In this document: positions 1-8,329 of the stretch, in pieces
Numbering within the stretch: position 1 is the stretch's first letter
Layout of the letters: each line of letters starts with the position of its first letter
Assembly: GCF_000716595.1 (NCBI RefSeq)
Contig: NZ_JNXC01000034.1
Location: 1-64,000, forward strand
Direction of reading: 5' to 3'
DNA from: Saccharothrix sp. NRRL B-16314
GTDB taxonomy: Bacteria; Actinomycetota; Actinomycetes; Mycobacteriales; Pseudonocardiaceae
Length of the DNA: 64,000 nt
Translations under genes and position numbers: made by a program
Notes under the pieces: model-generated
What the model was told of the DNA's origin: nothing
Database searches by the model: none
Seen by the model: the letters and a program-made list of their open reading frames with translations, nothing else

Positions 1-267
1 GTGCTGGGTGCCCGGCCGCTGCGTCGCACGATCCAGCGCGAGATCGAGGACCAGCTGTCGGAGAAGATCCTGTTCGGCGAGATCACCGCCGGCCAGATCA
101 TCATCACCGACGTCGAGGGCTGGGACGGCGAGTCCGAGGCCGACGACAAGGCGCACTTCGTGTTCCGCGGTGAGCCGAAGCCGATGCGCGTTCCGGACGC
201 CCCGCCGGTCGACCTCGCGTCGTCCGGTGGCGACTCCGGCGGTGAGTCGGACGTCGACGCCGGCTGA
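1..267 (+). CDS. clpC: ATP-dependent Clp protease ATP-binding subunit ClpC, C-terminal part
   Basis: This is the last 88 residues of a ClpC-type AAA+ unfoldase, which feeds unfolded substrates to the ClpP peptidase in the cytoplasm. The gene enters from the left edge, so the GTG at position 1 is an internal valine codon, not a start. Visible is the end of the D2 small domain (GARPLRRTIQREIED and an ...LSEKILFGEI stretch), followed by an acidic, Gly/Ser-rich tail of about 25 residues typical of actinobacterial ClpC. A strong hairpin 21 bp after the stop ends the transcript. The family call is firm, although the Walker motifs lie outside the window. Confidence 0.93.
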   Translation: MLGARPLRRTIQREIEDQLSEKILFGEITAGQIIITDVEGWDGESEADDKAHFVFRGEPKPMRVPDAPPVDLASSGGDSGGESDVDAG

Positions 268-287
268 CGCCGGACGTCACGGTGTGT

Positions 288-324
288 CGAAGCGCCCCCC
301 GGGAAAATCCCGGGGGGCGCTTCG
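288..324 (+). terminator. intrinsic terminator-like hairpin after clpC
   Basis: A perfect 17-bp stem (288-304 with 308-324) closes on a three-nucleotide AAA loop. It lies just past the clpC stop and facing the 3' end of the convergent pcp gene, so it may serve both strands. No U-tract follows on either side, as is common in high-GC actinobacteria. Confidence 0.8.
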
Positions 325-337
325 CGTCGTGGGAAGG

Positions 338-363
338 CTGTCGGCGCAGGCTGTCGGCGCAGG
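338..363. repeat. 13-bp tandem duplication
   Basis: CTGTCGGCGCAGG occurs twice head to tail, and a third degraded copy (CTGTCAGCACAGC) follows directly. It sits between the clpC terminator and the pcp stop codon. It is probably slippage; no function is evident. Confidence 0.6.
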
Positions 364-387
364 CTGTCAGCACAGCCTGCCTGGCCG

Positions 388-1020
388 TCAGTGCAGGGTG
401 CCGGCGGTGGCGCGCAGGTCCGCGGACGTGCTCAGCGACGTCCGGATGATCAGGTCCAGCGCCCTGGCCGTGGTGGCGACGGGCAGGCTCGGGAGGTCGC
501 GGCCCTCGGCCTGCGCCGGCGAGAGCGGCACGTGCACGAACCCCGCGCGCAGCCCGGGGTGTTCGGTGGCGACCAGGTGCATCAGGCCGTAGAAGACGTG
601 GTTGCAGACGAACGTGCCCGCCGTGTGCGACACCGACGCCGGGATGTCCTCGGCCTGGACCGCCGCCACGCACGCCTTCACCGGGAGCCCGGTGAAGTAG
701 GCCGCCGGTCCGCCCGGCACCACCGGTTCGTCGATGGGCTGCGCGCCCGCGTTGTCCGGGATGCGCGCGTCGTCCAGGTTCACCGCGACGCGTTCCGGCG
801 TGACACCGGCCCGCCCACCCGCCTGCCCCGTGCTCACCACGAGGTCGTAGTGGCGGGCGGCGAGCGCGTCGCGCAGCACGGTGATCGAATCGCCGAACGC
901 GCAGGGCAGGCGCAGCGTCGTCAACCGGTAGCCGGTCGGCTCCACCGCCACGGCCGCGTCCCACGAGGAATTGGTGTCCTCGCCGTCGAACGGGTCGAAG
1001 CCCGTCAGCAAAACGTCCAC
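388..1020 (-). CDS. pcp: pyroglutamyl-peptidase I
   Basis: This 210-residue cysteine peptidase of family C15 removes N-terminal pyroglutamate from peptides in the cytoplasm. The start MDVLLTGFDPF carries the family's N-terminal signature. All three catalytic residues are present in order: Glu in TPERVAVN (about residue 81), Cys in TAGTFVCN (about 140) and His in GFVHVP (about 165). The length matches the family (about 200-215). It is transcribed convergently to clpC and divergently from the EEP-family gene, whose start is 18 bp away, so the two promoters must overlap. Confidence 0.92.
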   Translation of the reverse strand: MDVLLTGFDPFDGEDTNSSWDAAVAVEPTGYRLTTLRLPCAFGDSITVLRDALAARHYDLVVSTGQAGGRAGVTPERVAVNLDDARIPDNAGAQPIDEPVVPGGPAAYFTGLPVKACVAAVQAEDIPASVSHTAGTFVCNHVFYGLMHLVATEHPGLRAGFVHVPLSPAQAEGRDLPSLPVATTARALDLIIRTSLSTSADLRATAGTLH

Positions 1021-1038
1021 TCAGGCAGACTAGATGTC

Positions 1039-2010
1039 GTGGTCGACATCGAGGAACGCCGGACCAGGCGTGGGGGGACGACGTTCCTGCTGGTCGTGGC
1101 CGCCATCGCGTTCGTTCTCGCCGCGCTCACCCGGCTGCTCGGGATCGACGGCACCCGGTACATGCTCGCCACGACCGCTCTCACGCCCTATTTCACGGCC
1201 GCAGGTGTGGTGTTGGGCGCGTTCGCGCTGCTTTTAAGACGGTGGGCGGTCGGCACGGTCACGTTGCTGATCGCGGTGGTGCTGGTGGCGGCGGTCGCGC
1301 CGAGGGCGTTCCCGGACTCGCGGCCGGTCGGCGTCGGCCAGGAGGTCACGGTGATGGCGGCGAACCTGCTGGTCGGCCGGGCTGAGGCCGAGGCCGTGGT
1401 GGCGGCGGTCAGGGAGCACGACGTGGACGTGCTTGCCCTTCAGGAGCTGACGCCGGCCATGGTGCTCGACTTCGAGCGGGCCGGCCTCGCCCGGGTGCTC
1501 CCGTACCGGCACTTCCTGGACGAGCCGGGCGGCCTCGGTTCGGGCATCGCGTCCCGCTACCCGCTGTCACCCCGCACGCTCACGCCGCCCAGCACGTTGC
1601 GCCAGGCCGGTGCGCTGGTCGACCTGCCCGGCCAGGACTTCGAGGTCCTGTCCGTGCACCCGCTGCCGCCGGTGGTCGACGCCGGGCCGGAGAACTGGCA
1701 GCGCGACATGGCGGGCCTGCCCGAACGGGAGTTCTCCGGGCCGGTGCGGGTGCTGGCGGGCGACTTCAACGCCACCCTGGACCACGCAGCCCTGCGCCGG
1801 CTGCTGAACAGCGGTTACGTGGACGCCGCCGACGAGGTCGGCGCGGGCCTGACCCCGACGTGGCCGTCCGGCGCGCTGTGGCCGCCGCCGGTGGCGATCG
1901 ACCACGTGCTGGTGGACGGCCGGTGCCCGGTGGACGCGTTCGCCGTGGTGGACATCCCCGGCTCGGACCACCGGGCCGTCGTCACCCGATTCGTCGTGCC
2001 AGCTCCGTGA
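1039..2010 (+). CDS. membrane-anchored endonuclease/exonuclease/phosphatase (EEP) family protein
   Basis: This 323-residue protein has three hydrophobic segments in the first ~100 residues (FLLVVAAIAFVLAAL, an ALTPYFTAAG segment, VTLLIAVVLVAAV). A DNase I-like EEP domain then faces outward. The EEP residues are visible: Asn in VMAANLLVG, Glu in LALQELTP, the Asp/Asn pair in LAGDFNATLDH, and the terminal SDHRAVV. The substrate is unknown, since the family includes nucleases and lipid or inositol phosphatases (YafD-like). The GTG at 1039 is chosen because it is the last in-frame start before the hydrophobic N-terminus; an ATG at 1034 is out of frame. The 3' end overlaps the convergent sir2 gene by 29 bp. 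Confidence 0.8.
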   Translation: MVDIEERRTRRGGTTFLLVVAAIAFVLAALTRLLGIDGTRYMLATTALTPYFTAAGVVLGAFALLLRRWAVGTVTLLIAVVLVAAVAPRAFPDSRPVGVGQEVTVMAANLLVGRAEAEAVVAAVREHDVDVLALQELTPAMVLDFERAGLARVLPYRHFLDEPGGLGSGIASRYPLSPRTLTPPSTLRQAGALVDLPGQDFEVLSVHPLPPVVDAGPENWQRDMAGLPEREFSGPVRVLAGDFNATLDHAALRRLLNSGYVDAADEVGAGLTPTWPSGALWPPPVAIDHVLVDGRCPVDAFAVVDIPGSDHRAVVTRFVVPAP

Positions 2011-2797
2011 TCGCTTCCAGCGCGCCCATCGGCAGCGACACCCCGCGCCCGTGCCTGACCTCCGGCTCACGCGGGTTGATCCTGATCAGCGCACCCGAGG
2101 CGGCGCTCGCCAGCTCGGCCTGACGGCGCACGGTCGGCACCGCGAGCCCCGCACCGACCTCGATCACGGCGAGCTCGCGATGCGCGCGCCGCCACTCGAC
2201 CAGCGCGTCCAACGCCTTCTGCGACGGACCGCCGATCCACGACCAGTCGCCGAACATGAGGATGTTCGGCCGCGCCAGGCCACCGCAGTTGCGGCACGTC
2301 GGCAGCGGTCCGGTCGCCCGCATGGACTCCGGGTCGACGTCCACCACCACGTCGTCGGCCGGCCACACGTCGTCCGTGCACGGTTCCACGCACTGGAGGT
2401 GGTGGATCGAGCCGTGCACCTCGGCCACGTCGGTGAACCCGGCCCGCTGGAACTGGCCGTCCACGTTCGACGTGAACACCCGCGCGCCCCACTCCCGGAG
2501 CACGCGGAACCCGTCGTGCGGCACGGTGCGCCGGTACAGGTCGAGCCGGTGCCCGTAGAAGCCCCACGCGAGCGTCGGGTCGTCCGCGAAGTGCACCGGG
2601 TCGGCCAACTCCTCGAACCGCAGCCCCAGTCGGACGTACGCCGGGTACGCCTGCCAGAAGCCGGTCGCGCCGCGGAAGTCGGGCAGGCCGGAGTCGACGC
2701 CCACCCCGGCGCCCGCGCACACCAGCAGCGCGCCGGCGCCCTTGATCAGCTCCGCCGCGCGGTCGAGCGCCTCGGTCGCCGTCGGCGGCTCAGTCAC
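1982..2797 (-). CDS. Sir2 family NAD-dependent protein deacylase
   Basis: This 271-residue sirtuin-type protein would use NAD+ to remove acyl groups from lysines in the cytoplasm. The NAD-binding GAGVGVDSGLPDFRG lies near residue 30, followed by TSNVDGQFQRAG and the catalytic His in EVHGS. The zinc-binding cysteines are CVEPC and, about 36 residues later, CRNC. Two points differ from textbook sirtuins: the usual QNVDGLH reads SNVDGQF, and the first cysteine pair is spaced C-x3-C instead of C-x2-C. It starts with GTG and overlaps the mhuD stop by 8 bp, so the two genes are probably co-translated. Confidence 0.85.
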   Translation of the reverse strand: MTEPPTATEALDRAAELIKGAGALLVCAGAGVGVDSGLPDFRGATGFWQAYPAYVRLGLRFEELADPVHFADDPTLAWGFYGHRLDLYRRTVPHDGFRVLREWGARVFTSNVDGQFQRAGFTDVAEVHGSIHHLQCVEPCTDDVWPADDVVVDVDPESMRATGPLPTCRNCGGLARPNILMFGDWSWIGGPSQKALDALVEWRRAHRELAVIEVGAGLAVPTVRRQAELASAASGALIRINPREPEVRHGRGVSLPMGALEAITELARRIG

Positions 2798-3101
2798 CCT
2801 TGGGCACGGAGCTGAGCACGACCTCGAACTCCAGCAGGTCCGAACCGGTGCCCACCGGCTTGGCCCGCTCGCCCGAGTGCGCGTCCTTGGCCCGGCCGCC
2901 CATCCAGTTCTGGAAGGCCTCCTCGGTCTCCCACTGAGTCACCACGAAGTACCGGTCGTCGCCCTTGACCGGCCGCAGGAGCTGGAAGCCGAGGAAACCG
3001 GGTTCGGAGTCGACCGCGCCGAGCCGCGCGGCGAACCGCTTCTCCAACTCGGGGCCGGAGCCGTCGGGCACGTGGATCGCATTGATCTTCACAACCGCCA
3101 T
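2790..3101 (-). CDS. mhuD: heme-degrading monooxygenase, MhuD type (ABM fold)
   Basis: This 103-residue dimeric ferredoxin-like ABM protein closely follows mycobacterial MhuD (Rv3592) by eye, sharing VVKINAI, PELEKRFA, SEPGFLGFQLLRPVKG and LLEFEVV. MhuD cleaves heme and releases iron; the histidine in AHSGERAKPV corresponds to its heme ligand. ATG at 3101 is preferred over a GTG two codons earlier because MAVVKIN matches the family start. In M. tuberculosis it also lies near clpC1 and the alpha/beta hydrolase found here, so the neighbourhood is conserved. It is translationally coupled to the downstream Sir2 gene. Confidence 0.88.
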   Translation of the reverse strand: MAVVKINAIHVPDGSGPELEKRFAARLGAVDSEPGFLGFQLLRPVKGDDRYFVVTQWETEEAFQNWMGGRAKDAHSGERAKPVGTGSDLLEFEVVLSSVPKGD

Positions 3102-3131
3102 GACCACGACGTTACCGCAGCACGCCCGCGT

Positions 3132-4601
3132 TCAACGGCGCAGCGAACCGGGGTACAGGTGTTCGTCGTCCGGGATGTCGTCACCGCGGAACCACGCGTC
3201 GAAGAACGCGTCCAGGTCCTGCCCCGACGCCCGTTCCACGTGCGCCTCGAACTCCGGCCACGACGCGTTGCCGCCCCGGTTCGCGGTCGTCCACTCCTTG
3301 ACCGCCCGGTCGAACACGTCGTCGCCGATCCGGTGGCGCAACGCGTGCAGCGCGAGCTGGCCCTTGTCGTAGACGCCCTTGAACTCGTTGCCGCGGCCCA
3401 TGTCGTAGAGCTTGCGGCCCCAGAACGAGTCGCGCGCCCTCTCGACCTGGGCGCGGTACCGGTCGTCGAGGTCGACGCCTTCCTTCGCCTCGTCCCACAG
3501 CCACTGGGCGTAGCTGGCGAAGCACTCGTTCAGGCAGATGTCGGCCCAGTTCTCCAGCGACACCGAGTCGCCGAACCACTGGTGCGCGTTCTCGTGCACC
3601 ACGGTGTCCAGGTCGGCCCACCCGGCGTAGATGGGCCGGGTCTGGGTCTCCAGCGAGAACCCGATGTCGTCGGCCAGGAAGATCCCGCCCGCCGACTCGA
3701 ACGGGTAAGGCCCGAACTTCTCGGCCAGGAACGCGAGCACCTCGGGCAGCCGTTCCTGGTGCCGGCGGCCGTCCTGCGCGCCCGGCGCGTAGGCGTCCAC
3801 CACGGGCGTGCCGTCGGGCAGGGTCGACCGCTCGACCGTCCACTTGTCGATCGCGATCGTGGTCAGGTAGGTGGCCATCGGCTGCTCCGCGACCCAGCGG
3901 AACGACGTCCAGCCGTCCTCGGTGGTCGAGCCGTCCTCGACGCCGTTGGAGATCACCGACCAGCCCTCCGGCACGCGCGCGGTCAGCGTGAACGACGCCT
4001 TGTCGCGCGGGGTGTCGTTGGCCGGGAACCAGGTGGTCGCCGAGTGCGGCTCACCGGCCGCGAACGCGCCGCCGCTCGAGGAGACCTGCCACCCGCTGCG
4101 GCCGAGCGCCCGGTCCTGGAACACGGTCGGCTCGCCGCCGTACCGGACGGTCGTGGTGAACTGCTCGCCGGTGACCAGGGGCGATGCGGGCGTGATGACC
4201 AGCTCGTGGTCGCCCTCCTGGCGGTGCTCCGCCTGCTGCCCGCGCACGTCGACGCCCTCCACCACGAGCGTGTACAGGTCGAGGTTGAACCGGGTCAGGT
4301 CGGCGGTCGCCGTCGCGGTGATCTTCGCGACGCCGTCAAGCTGCCTGGTCGCCGGGTCGTAGGTGACCGACACGTCGTAGCCGCTGACGTCGTAGCCGGT
4401 GTTGCCGTCCTGCGGGTAGTACGCGTCGCCCGCGCCGTCGCCGCCCACGGCGTCCACCACCGGTGGGGTCGTGGACGCGTCGGGCGTGGACCGCGTCGCG
4501 TTCGGCTCCTCGCCCGGCAGCTGGGCCACCACGATCCCGGCCGCCACCAGCACCAAGATGAGGACGAGCAGGTACGGGCGCGCCTTGGGGCTGATGGCCA
4601 T
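3132..4601 (-). CDS. membrane-anchored M1 family metallopeptidase
   Basis: This 489-residue zinc aminopeptidase-like protein begins with a single N-terminal membrane helix (YLLVLILVLVAAGIVVA), so the catalytic part is extracytoplasmic. The zinc site is complete: VVHENAHQWFGD gives HExxH and NECFASY supplies the third ligand 18 residues later. The exopeptidase GxMEN motif is replaced by a GFSLETQTR segment, as in many short actinobacterial M1 proteins. ATG 4601 (MAISPKARP) is favoured over 4616. The start lies 17 bp from the divergent hydrolase gene, leaving little room for two promoters unless both mRNAs are leaderless or nearly so. Confidence 0.87.
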   Translation of the reverse strand: MAISPKARPYLLVLILVLVAAGIVVAQLPGEEPNATRSTPDASTTPPVVDAVGGDGAGDAYYPQDGNTGYDVSGYDVSVTYDPATRQLDGVAKITATATADLTRFNLDLYTLVVEGVDVRGQQAEHRQEGDHELVITPASPLVTGEQFTTTVRYGGEPTVFQDRALGRSGWQVSSSGGAFAAGEPHSATTWFPANDTPRDKASFTLTARVPEGWSVISNGVEDGSTTEDGWTSFRWVAEQPMATYLTTIAIDKWTVERSTLPDGTPVVDAYAPGAQDGRRHQERLPEVLAFLAEKFGPYPFESAGGIFLADDIGFSLETQTRPIYAGWADLDTVVHENAHQWFGDSVSLENWADICLNECFASYAQWLWDEAKEGVDLDDRYRAQVERARDSFWGRKLYDMGRGNEFKGVYDKGQLALHALRHRIGDDVFDRAVKEWTTANRGGNASWPEFEAHVERASGQDLDAFFDAWFRGDDIPDDEHLYPGSLRR

Positions 4602-4618
4602 GCCGACATGATGCACGC

Positions 4619-5365
4619 ATGAGCGTCACTGAGTTCGGGGGATCAGGGCAGGGCATCCTGCTGCTCCACGGCCTGATGAGCCGGGCCAGCACGTGGTGGT
4701 CGGTGGCCCAGTGGCTCAAGCCGTACGGCCGGGTGGTGGCGCCCGACGCGCGCGGGCACGGCCGCAACCCGGTGCGCGGGCCGTTCCGGACCGAGGACTT
4801 CGTCGCCGACGCGGCGGCCGTGATCGAGCGGCACGACCTGGCGCCCGCCGTGGTGATCGGGCACTCGATGGGCGGGCTGCACGCGTGGGCGCTCGCCGCG
4901 ACCCGGCCGGACCTGGTGCGCGCCGTCGTGGTCGAGGACGTGGTGCCGGACAACCGCGGCGGCGCGGTCGACGACTGGAAGTGGTACTTCGACGCGTGGC
5001 CGGTGCCGTTCCAGTCCCTCGCGCACGTCCGGTCGGTCGTGGACGTGCCGCGGGTGGAGGAGATGTTCGAGGAGCGGGAGGACGGCTGGCACCTGATCGC
5101 GCACCTGCCCGACCTGTACGAGATCGCGTCCGAGTGGGGCGAGCGGGCCTACTGGGACCACGTGGACGCGGTCCGGTGCCCGATGCTGGTGGTCGAGGCC
5201 GGGAAGGGCGGGATGCGGGCCGGCCAGATGGCCGAGGTCGCGCGGCGCACCGGTGCGTCCTACCTGCTGGTGCCGGAGTCCGGGCACGTCGTGCACGACG
5301 AGGCGCCGGACGTCTACCGGGGTGCGGTGGAGGCGTTCCTGAGCGGGTCGATCCCGCCGGTCTGA
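4619..5365 (+). CDS. alpha/beta hydrolase
   Basis: This 248-residue alpha/beta-hydrolase fold protein has the oxyanion strand LLLHGLMSRAS near residue 15, the nucleophile elbow VIGHSMGG near residue 81, an acid in the MLVVEAGKGG strand region, and a catalytic His in PESGHVVHDEAP. It resembles Rv3591c, which occupies the same neighbourhood beside mutY and mhuD in mycobacteria. The substrate is unknown (esterase, lactonase or similar). The last 52 bp overlap the convergent 2H phosphoesterase gene. Confidence 0.8.
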   Translation: MSVTEFGGSGQGILLLHGLMSRASTWWSVAQWLKPYGRVVAPDARGHGRNPVRGPFRTEDFVADAAAVIERHDLAPAVVIGHSMGGLHAWALAATRPDLVRAVVVEDVVPDNRGGAVDDWKWYFDAWPVPFQSLAHVRSVVDVPRVEEMFEEREDGWHLIAHLPDLYEIASEWGERAYWDHVDAVRCPMLVVEAGKGGMRAGQMAEVARRTGASYLLVPESGHVVHDEAPDVYRGAVEAFLSGSIPPV

Positions 5366-5811
5366 GTGTCGACGATCGCCATCTCGCGGGCCTTCGCGCG
5401 GACCGGGGTGATCGGGTGCAGCTCCGCGAAAGCCGCCTTCACGTCGGTGTCCTCGCCGTCGAGGAGCGTGCAGTGCGGCACCCAGTTGCCCGGCAGGTGC
5501 CGGCTGTCGGGGTGCTTCACCCGGCCCGCGAGGATGTCGTGCACGGCCGAGTGCACGGCCAGCAGCTCGCTGTCCACGACCGCGCCGAGCTGGAGCGCGG
5601 TCCCGGTGGCGCTGAGCGTGTGCAGCCAGACGTCGGGCAGCCACAGCCGGGACAGGTCCTCGCGCAGCTCGGCCCGGACCTTGGGCCCGATCGTGCCCGC
5701 CGCCGCGTACGTCAGGTGCGGCGGCAGCTCGGACTTCGCGCCGATCCGCCGCCGCAGGGTGCGCACGGCGTTGTCCGCCTCGGCGTCGAAGAACACCACG
5801 AGCGCGTGCAC
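5314..5811 (-). CDS. 2'-5' RNA ligase / 2H phosphoesterase family protein
   Basis: This 165-residue protein has the two H-x-T/S motifs that define the 2H superfamily, PHLTYAA near residue 32 and PHCTLLDG near residue 112. Members act on 2',3'-cyclic phosphates or related nucleotides in RNA repair and nucleotide metabolism; the substrate here is not predictable. Its start is 1 bp from the mutY stop, so it is almost certainly co-transcribed with mutY. Its 3' end runs 52 bp into the opposite hydrolase gene. Confidence 0.75.
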   Translation of the reverse strand: MHALVVFFDAEADNAVRTLRRRIGAKSELPPHLTYAAAGTIGPKVRAELREDLSRLWLPDVWLHTLSATGTALQLGAVVDSELLAVHSAVHDILAGRVKHPDSRHLPGNWVPHCTLLDGEDTDVKAAFAELHPITPVRAKAREMAIVDTQTGGIDPLRNASTAPR

Positions 5812-5812
5812 G

Positions 5813-6688
5813 TCAGTGCTCGCCGGGCAGCGCGAACAGGCCTTCGCGGGTCTGCTCGACCAGGCCGTCGGTGAGCAGCGAGTGCAGGCACCGGTCCCGC
5901 TGGCCCGCGTCCGACCAGACGACGTCCAGCCGGGCCTTCGCCACCGGTTCGGCGGTGCCGCGCAGCACGTCCAGGAGCAGGCCGCGCACCTGCCGGTCGG
6001 TGCCCGCGAACTTCTGCACGGCCTTCGCCGGGCCGTCGTACGCGGGACGGCCGTTGAGCTGCCACGAGCACGCCTCGAACACCGGGCAGTCGGCGCACTT
6101 CGGCGCGCGGGCCGTGCAGACGAGCGCGCCCAGCTCCATCAGCGCGGCGGAGTAGACGGCGGCTCGTCGGTCGTCCTCGGGCAGGAGGGCTTCGACGTCC
6201 TTCATGTCCTTGGTGGTGGACGGTGGGCCGGCGTCACCCGCGCCGTGCACGGCCCGTGCCACGACGCGCCGGACGTTCGTGTCGACCACGGGGCACTTCT
6301 GCCCGTACGCGAACGCCGCGACCGCCCGTGCCGTGTAGGCGCCGATGCCGGGCAGGGCCAGCAACGTGTCCACGTCGCGGGGGACGACGTCCCCGTGCTC
6401 CTTGGCGATGGCCTGGGCGGCGGCGTGCAGGCGCAGCGCGCGGCGCGGGTAGCCGAGCTTGCCCCAGGCGCGGACGACATCGCCCTGGCTCGCCTTCGCC
6501 ATCGCGGACGGGGTGGGCCACCGGGCCAGCCACTCGTGCCAGATCGGCTCGACGCGGGCGACCGGCGTCTGCTGCAGCATGATCTCGCTGACCAGCACGC
6601 CCCAGGCCGTGCACTCCGGCCGTCGCCAGGGCAGGTCGCGGGCGGTGTCGGCGAACCAGTCGAGGAGGAGCTCGGCATCCAGGCTCAT
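5813..6688 (-). CDS. mutY: A/G-specific adenine DNA glycosylase
   Basis: This 291-residue glycosylase removes adenine mispaired with 8-oxoguanine. It has the catalytic Glu in SEIMLQQTPVARV, a helix-hairpin-helix LPGIGAYTARAV, the catalytic Asp in VVDTNVRRV, and a [4Fe-4S] cluster motif C-x6-C-x2-C-x5-C (CTARAPKCADCPVFEAC). It is shorter than E. coli MutY (350 aa), but a C-terminal ~65 residues remain in the place of the NUDIX-like recognition domain, as in mycobacterial MutY. Its position next to the carbonic anhydrase gene matches mycobacterial gene order. Confidence 0.93.
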   Translation of the reverse strand: MSLDAELLLDWFADTARDLPWRRPECTAWGVLVSEIMLQQTPVARVEPIWHEWLARWPTPSAMAKASQGDVVRAWGKLGYPRRALRLHAAAQAIAKEHGDVVPRDVDTLLALPGIGAYTARAVAAFAYGQKCPVVDTNVRRVVARAVHGAGDAGPPSTTKDMKDVEALLPEDDRRAAVYSAALMELGALVCTARAPKCADCPVFEACSWQLNGRPAYDGPAKAVQKFAGTDRQVRGLLLDVLRGTAEPVAKARLDVVWSDAGQRDRCLHSLLTDGLVEQTREGLFALPGEH

Positions 6689-6721
6689 AGCGCCGCACAG
6701 TCTTCCACGACGGGTCGTGCG

Positions 6722-7213
6722 TCAGACGACCTCGGTCAGCTCACCCGTGTGCACGTCGTAGACGAAACCGCGCACGTTGTCCCGGTGCGGCACGAAGGGG
6801 CTGTGGCGCACCCGGTTCACCGAGCCGCGGACGCTGTCCTTGACCTCGCGGAACGCCTCGACCGACCAGGTCGGGCGCATGCCGGAGTCCTGCTCCAGCT
6901 CGTCCTTGAAGTCGTCTTCGGTGACCAGTTCGAGGCCGCAGTTCGTGTGGTGCACGAGCAGCACCTCGCGGGTGCCGAGCTTGCGCTGGCTGAGCGCCAG
7001 GGACCGGATCATGTCGTCGGTGACGACGCCGCCCGCGTTCCGGAGCACGTGCGCCTCACCCTGCTTGAGCCCGAAGATCTCGAACACCCGGATGCGGGAG
7101 TCCATGCAGGTCAGGATGGCGACCTGCATCGAGGGGCGGGGTGAGGAACGGTCACCGGGGACGATGTTGCCCAGTTCGGCGTTGCGGCGGAGCAGTTCGT
7201 CGATCGCGGTCAT
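6722..7213 (-). CDS. beta-class carbonic anhydrase
   Basis: This 163-residue enzyme interconverts CO2 and bicarbonate. The beta-class zinc site is present: Cys and the Asp-Arg dyad in LTCMDSRI, then His and Cys in LLVHHTNCGL. ATG 7213 (MTAIDELLRR) is chosen over an upstream start because an AGGAGG at 7221-7226 sits 7 nt before it. It corresponds to the mycobacterial canB neighbourhood next to mutY. The start region is divergent from the small membrane protein at 7352. Confidence 0.9.
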   Translation of the reverse strand: MTAIDELLRRNAELGNIVPGDRSSPRPSMQVAILTCMDSRIRVFEIFGLKQGEAHVLRNAGGVVTDDMIRSLALSQRKLGTREVLLVHHTNCGLELVTEDDFKDELEQDSGMRPTWSVEAFREVKDSVRGSVNRVRHSPFVPHRDNVRGFVYDVHTGELTEVV

Positions 7214-7339
7214 CGCGCACCTCCTGTGTTCCCCAGGATTGGAACCCGTGTCCCGTATGGCGGGCAAGAGATCCGGGTGAGGATCACGTTCACCGCATCG
7301 GGGGACCGATGCCTCCCCGACGATCCCGGGTGGTCCGGC

Positions 7340-7345
7340 TACCTT
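7340..7345 (+). promoter_or_regulatory. -10 box of a probable leaderless promoter
   Basis: TACCTT fits the actinobacterial TANNNT -10 and ends 6 nt before the GTG at 7352, the spacing expected for a leaderless mRNA. No convincing -35 or Shine-Dalgarno sequence is seen. Confidence 0.45.
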
Positions 7346-7351
7346 CGGCGT

Positions 7352-8011
7352 GTGATCGAGCGCACAGGCCCGAAGTCGCCGTCGGTGTACTGGCGGCGCC
7401 GTGCCCTGGCCGTGGGCGGTTCGGTGATCGCGCTGGTCCTGGTGGTCTGGCTAATGGGCGCCCTGATCGGCCCGGACGACCCGACCCCGATCGCACCCCG
7501 GGGCGCGACCTCCTCCAGCCCGCCCCCGCCGCGCGAGACGCCGGTGAAGTCGTCGTCCAGCTCCCCTTCGCCCCCACCACCCGCCGCCGCGCCTGCTCCG
7601 ACGCTGCCACCCGGCCCGCCGCCGCCGTGCGAGGACGCGCAGGTGGCCGTGGTGGCGGAGGTCGAGAAGCCCGCGTACGCGGTGGGGGAGCAGGTGGGCA
7701 TGAAGATCGTCGTGTCGAACGCCGGGCCGTTGCCGTGCACGAAGGAGATCGGCCGGCACGTGCGCGAACTGGTCGTGACCACGGCGGACGGCGTGACGAG
7801 GCTGTGGTCCAGCAACGACTGCTTCGCCACGGCCGGCTCGGAAGTCCGCGTGATGCGCCCCGGCGAGCTGTTCACCTACGGCCTGCGCTGGGTGGGCAGC
7901 ACCTCGGAACCGGGCTGCCGCAAGCACACCCGACTGGGCCCCGGCGACTACCTGCTCACGGCCCGCGTAGCCGGCAAACCAAGCCCCCCGGTCGTCTTCC
8001 GACTCACCTGA
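7352..8011 (+). CDS. single-pass membrane protein with Pro/Ser-rich linker
   Basis: This 219-residue protein has a short basic cytoplasmic N-terminus, one membrane helix (LAVGGSVIALVLVVWLMGALI) and a Pro/Ser/Ala-rich linker of about 55 residues. An extracytoplasmic beta-rich domain (about 100 residues) with four cysteines follows (one after the linker, then PLPCTKE, SNDCFAT and EPGCRKH). It occupies the position of Rv3587c beside the carbonic anhydrase in mycobacteria. No enzymatic motif is visible; the domain looks like an intracellular-proteinase-inhibitor or beta-sandwich fold (YAVGEQVGMKIVVSNAG), which is only a guess. GTG 7352 is chosen because it lies just ahead of the first conserved residues and 6 nt past a -10 box. 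Confidence 0.7.
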   Translation: MIERTGPKSPSVYWRRRALAVGGSVIALVLVVWLMGALIGPDDPTPIAPRGATSSSPPPPRETPVKSSSSSPSPPPPAAAPAPTLPPGPPPPCEDAQVAVVAEVEKPAYAVGEQVGMKIVVSNAGPLPCTKEIGRHVRELVVTTADGVTRLWSSNDCFATAGSEVRVMRPGELFTYGLRWVGSTSEPGCRKHTRLGPGDYLLTARVAGKPSPPVVFRLT

Positions 8012-8329
8012 GCCGGGTGTCCCGACGCGGCAGGCGGTTGTCGACACCTGCGTCGACGACGCTTCCGCGCGCGGCCTGAACCTCCACGGGCACTGAACCT
8101 CCACGGCACAGCCCTGCCAGGGGTGGACCGTGGTGCGTTGTGAGTCGCCGTGGCTGGTGCCCGGGTCGTCCGGTGTTCGCGGGCGTGCACAGCGTCGACA
8201 CGGCTCAGGACGGCGACCGCGGTGACGGCGCCATCGACGGTGTGTTCCACATCACCCATCCGGAGATCGGGATGTGACCTATCTTACTCTCTAGTTACCT
8301 GCCGGTAACATCGTTGAACAGGAGCGATG
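8012..8329. other. 318-bp gap before the lipase gene
   Basis: No convincing gene is seen. The gap contains a duplicated 14-mer CTGAACCTCCACGG (8076-8089 and 8093-8106). Near its right end are the probable lipase promoter region (TATCTT at 8280-8285) and an inverted repeat listed separately. Confidence 0.5.
8294..8309. promoter_or_regulatory. inverted repeat, candidate operator of the lipase gene
   Basis: GTTACC-TGCC-GGTAAC is a perfect 6-bp inverted repeat with a 4-bp spacer. It lies 8 bp downstream of a TATCTT -10-like box and 20 bp before the lipase start, a position where binding would block transcription. A related sequence lies upstream of the LacI gene at 10391-10403. Confidence 0.4.

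Noticed and set aside
2742..4622. 626-codon plus-strand frame opposite mhuD and the M1 peptidase gene
   Set aside because: It is the complement of well-supported genes with full motif sets; composition is Arg/Val/His-rich, as expected of a GC-rich shadow frame.
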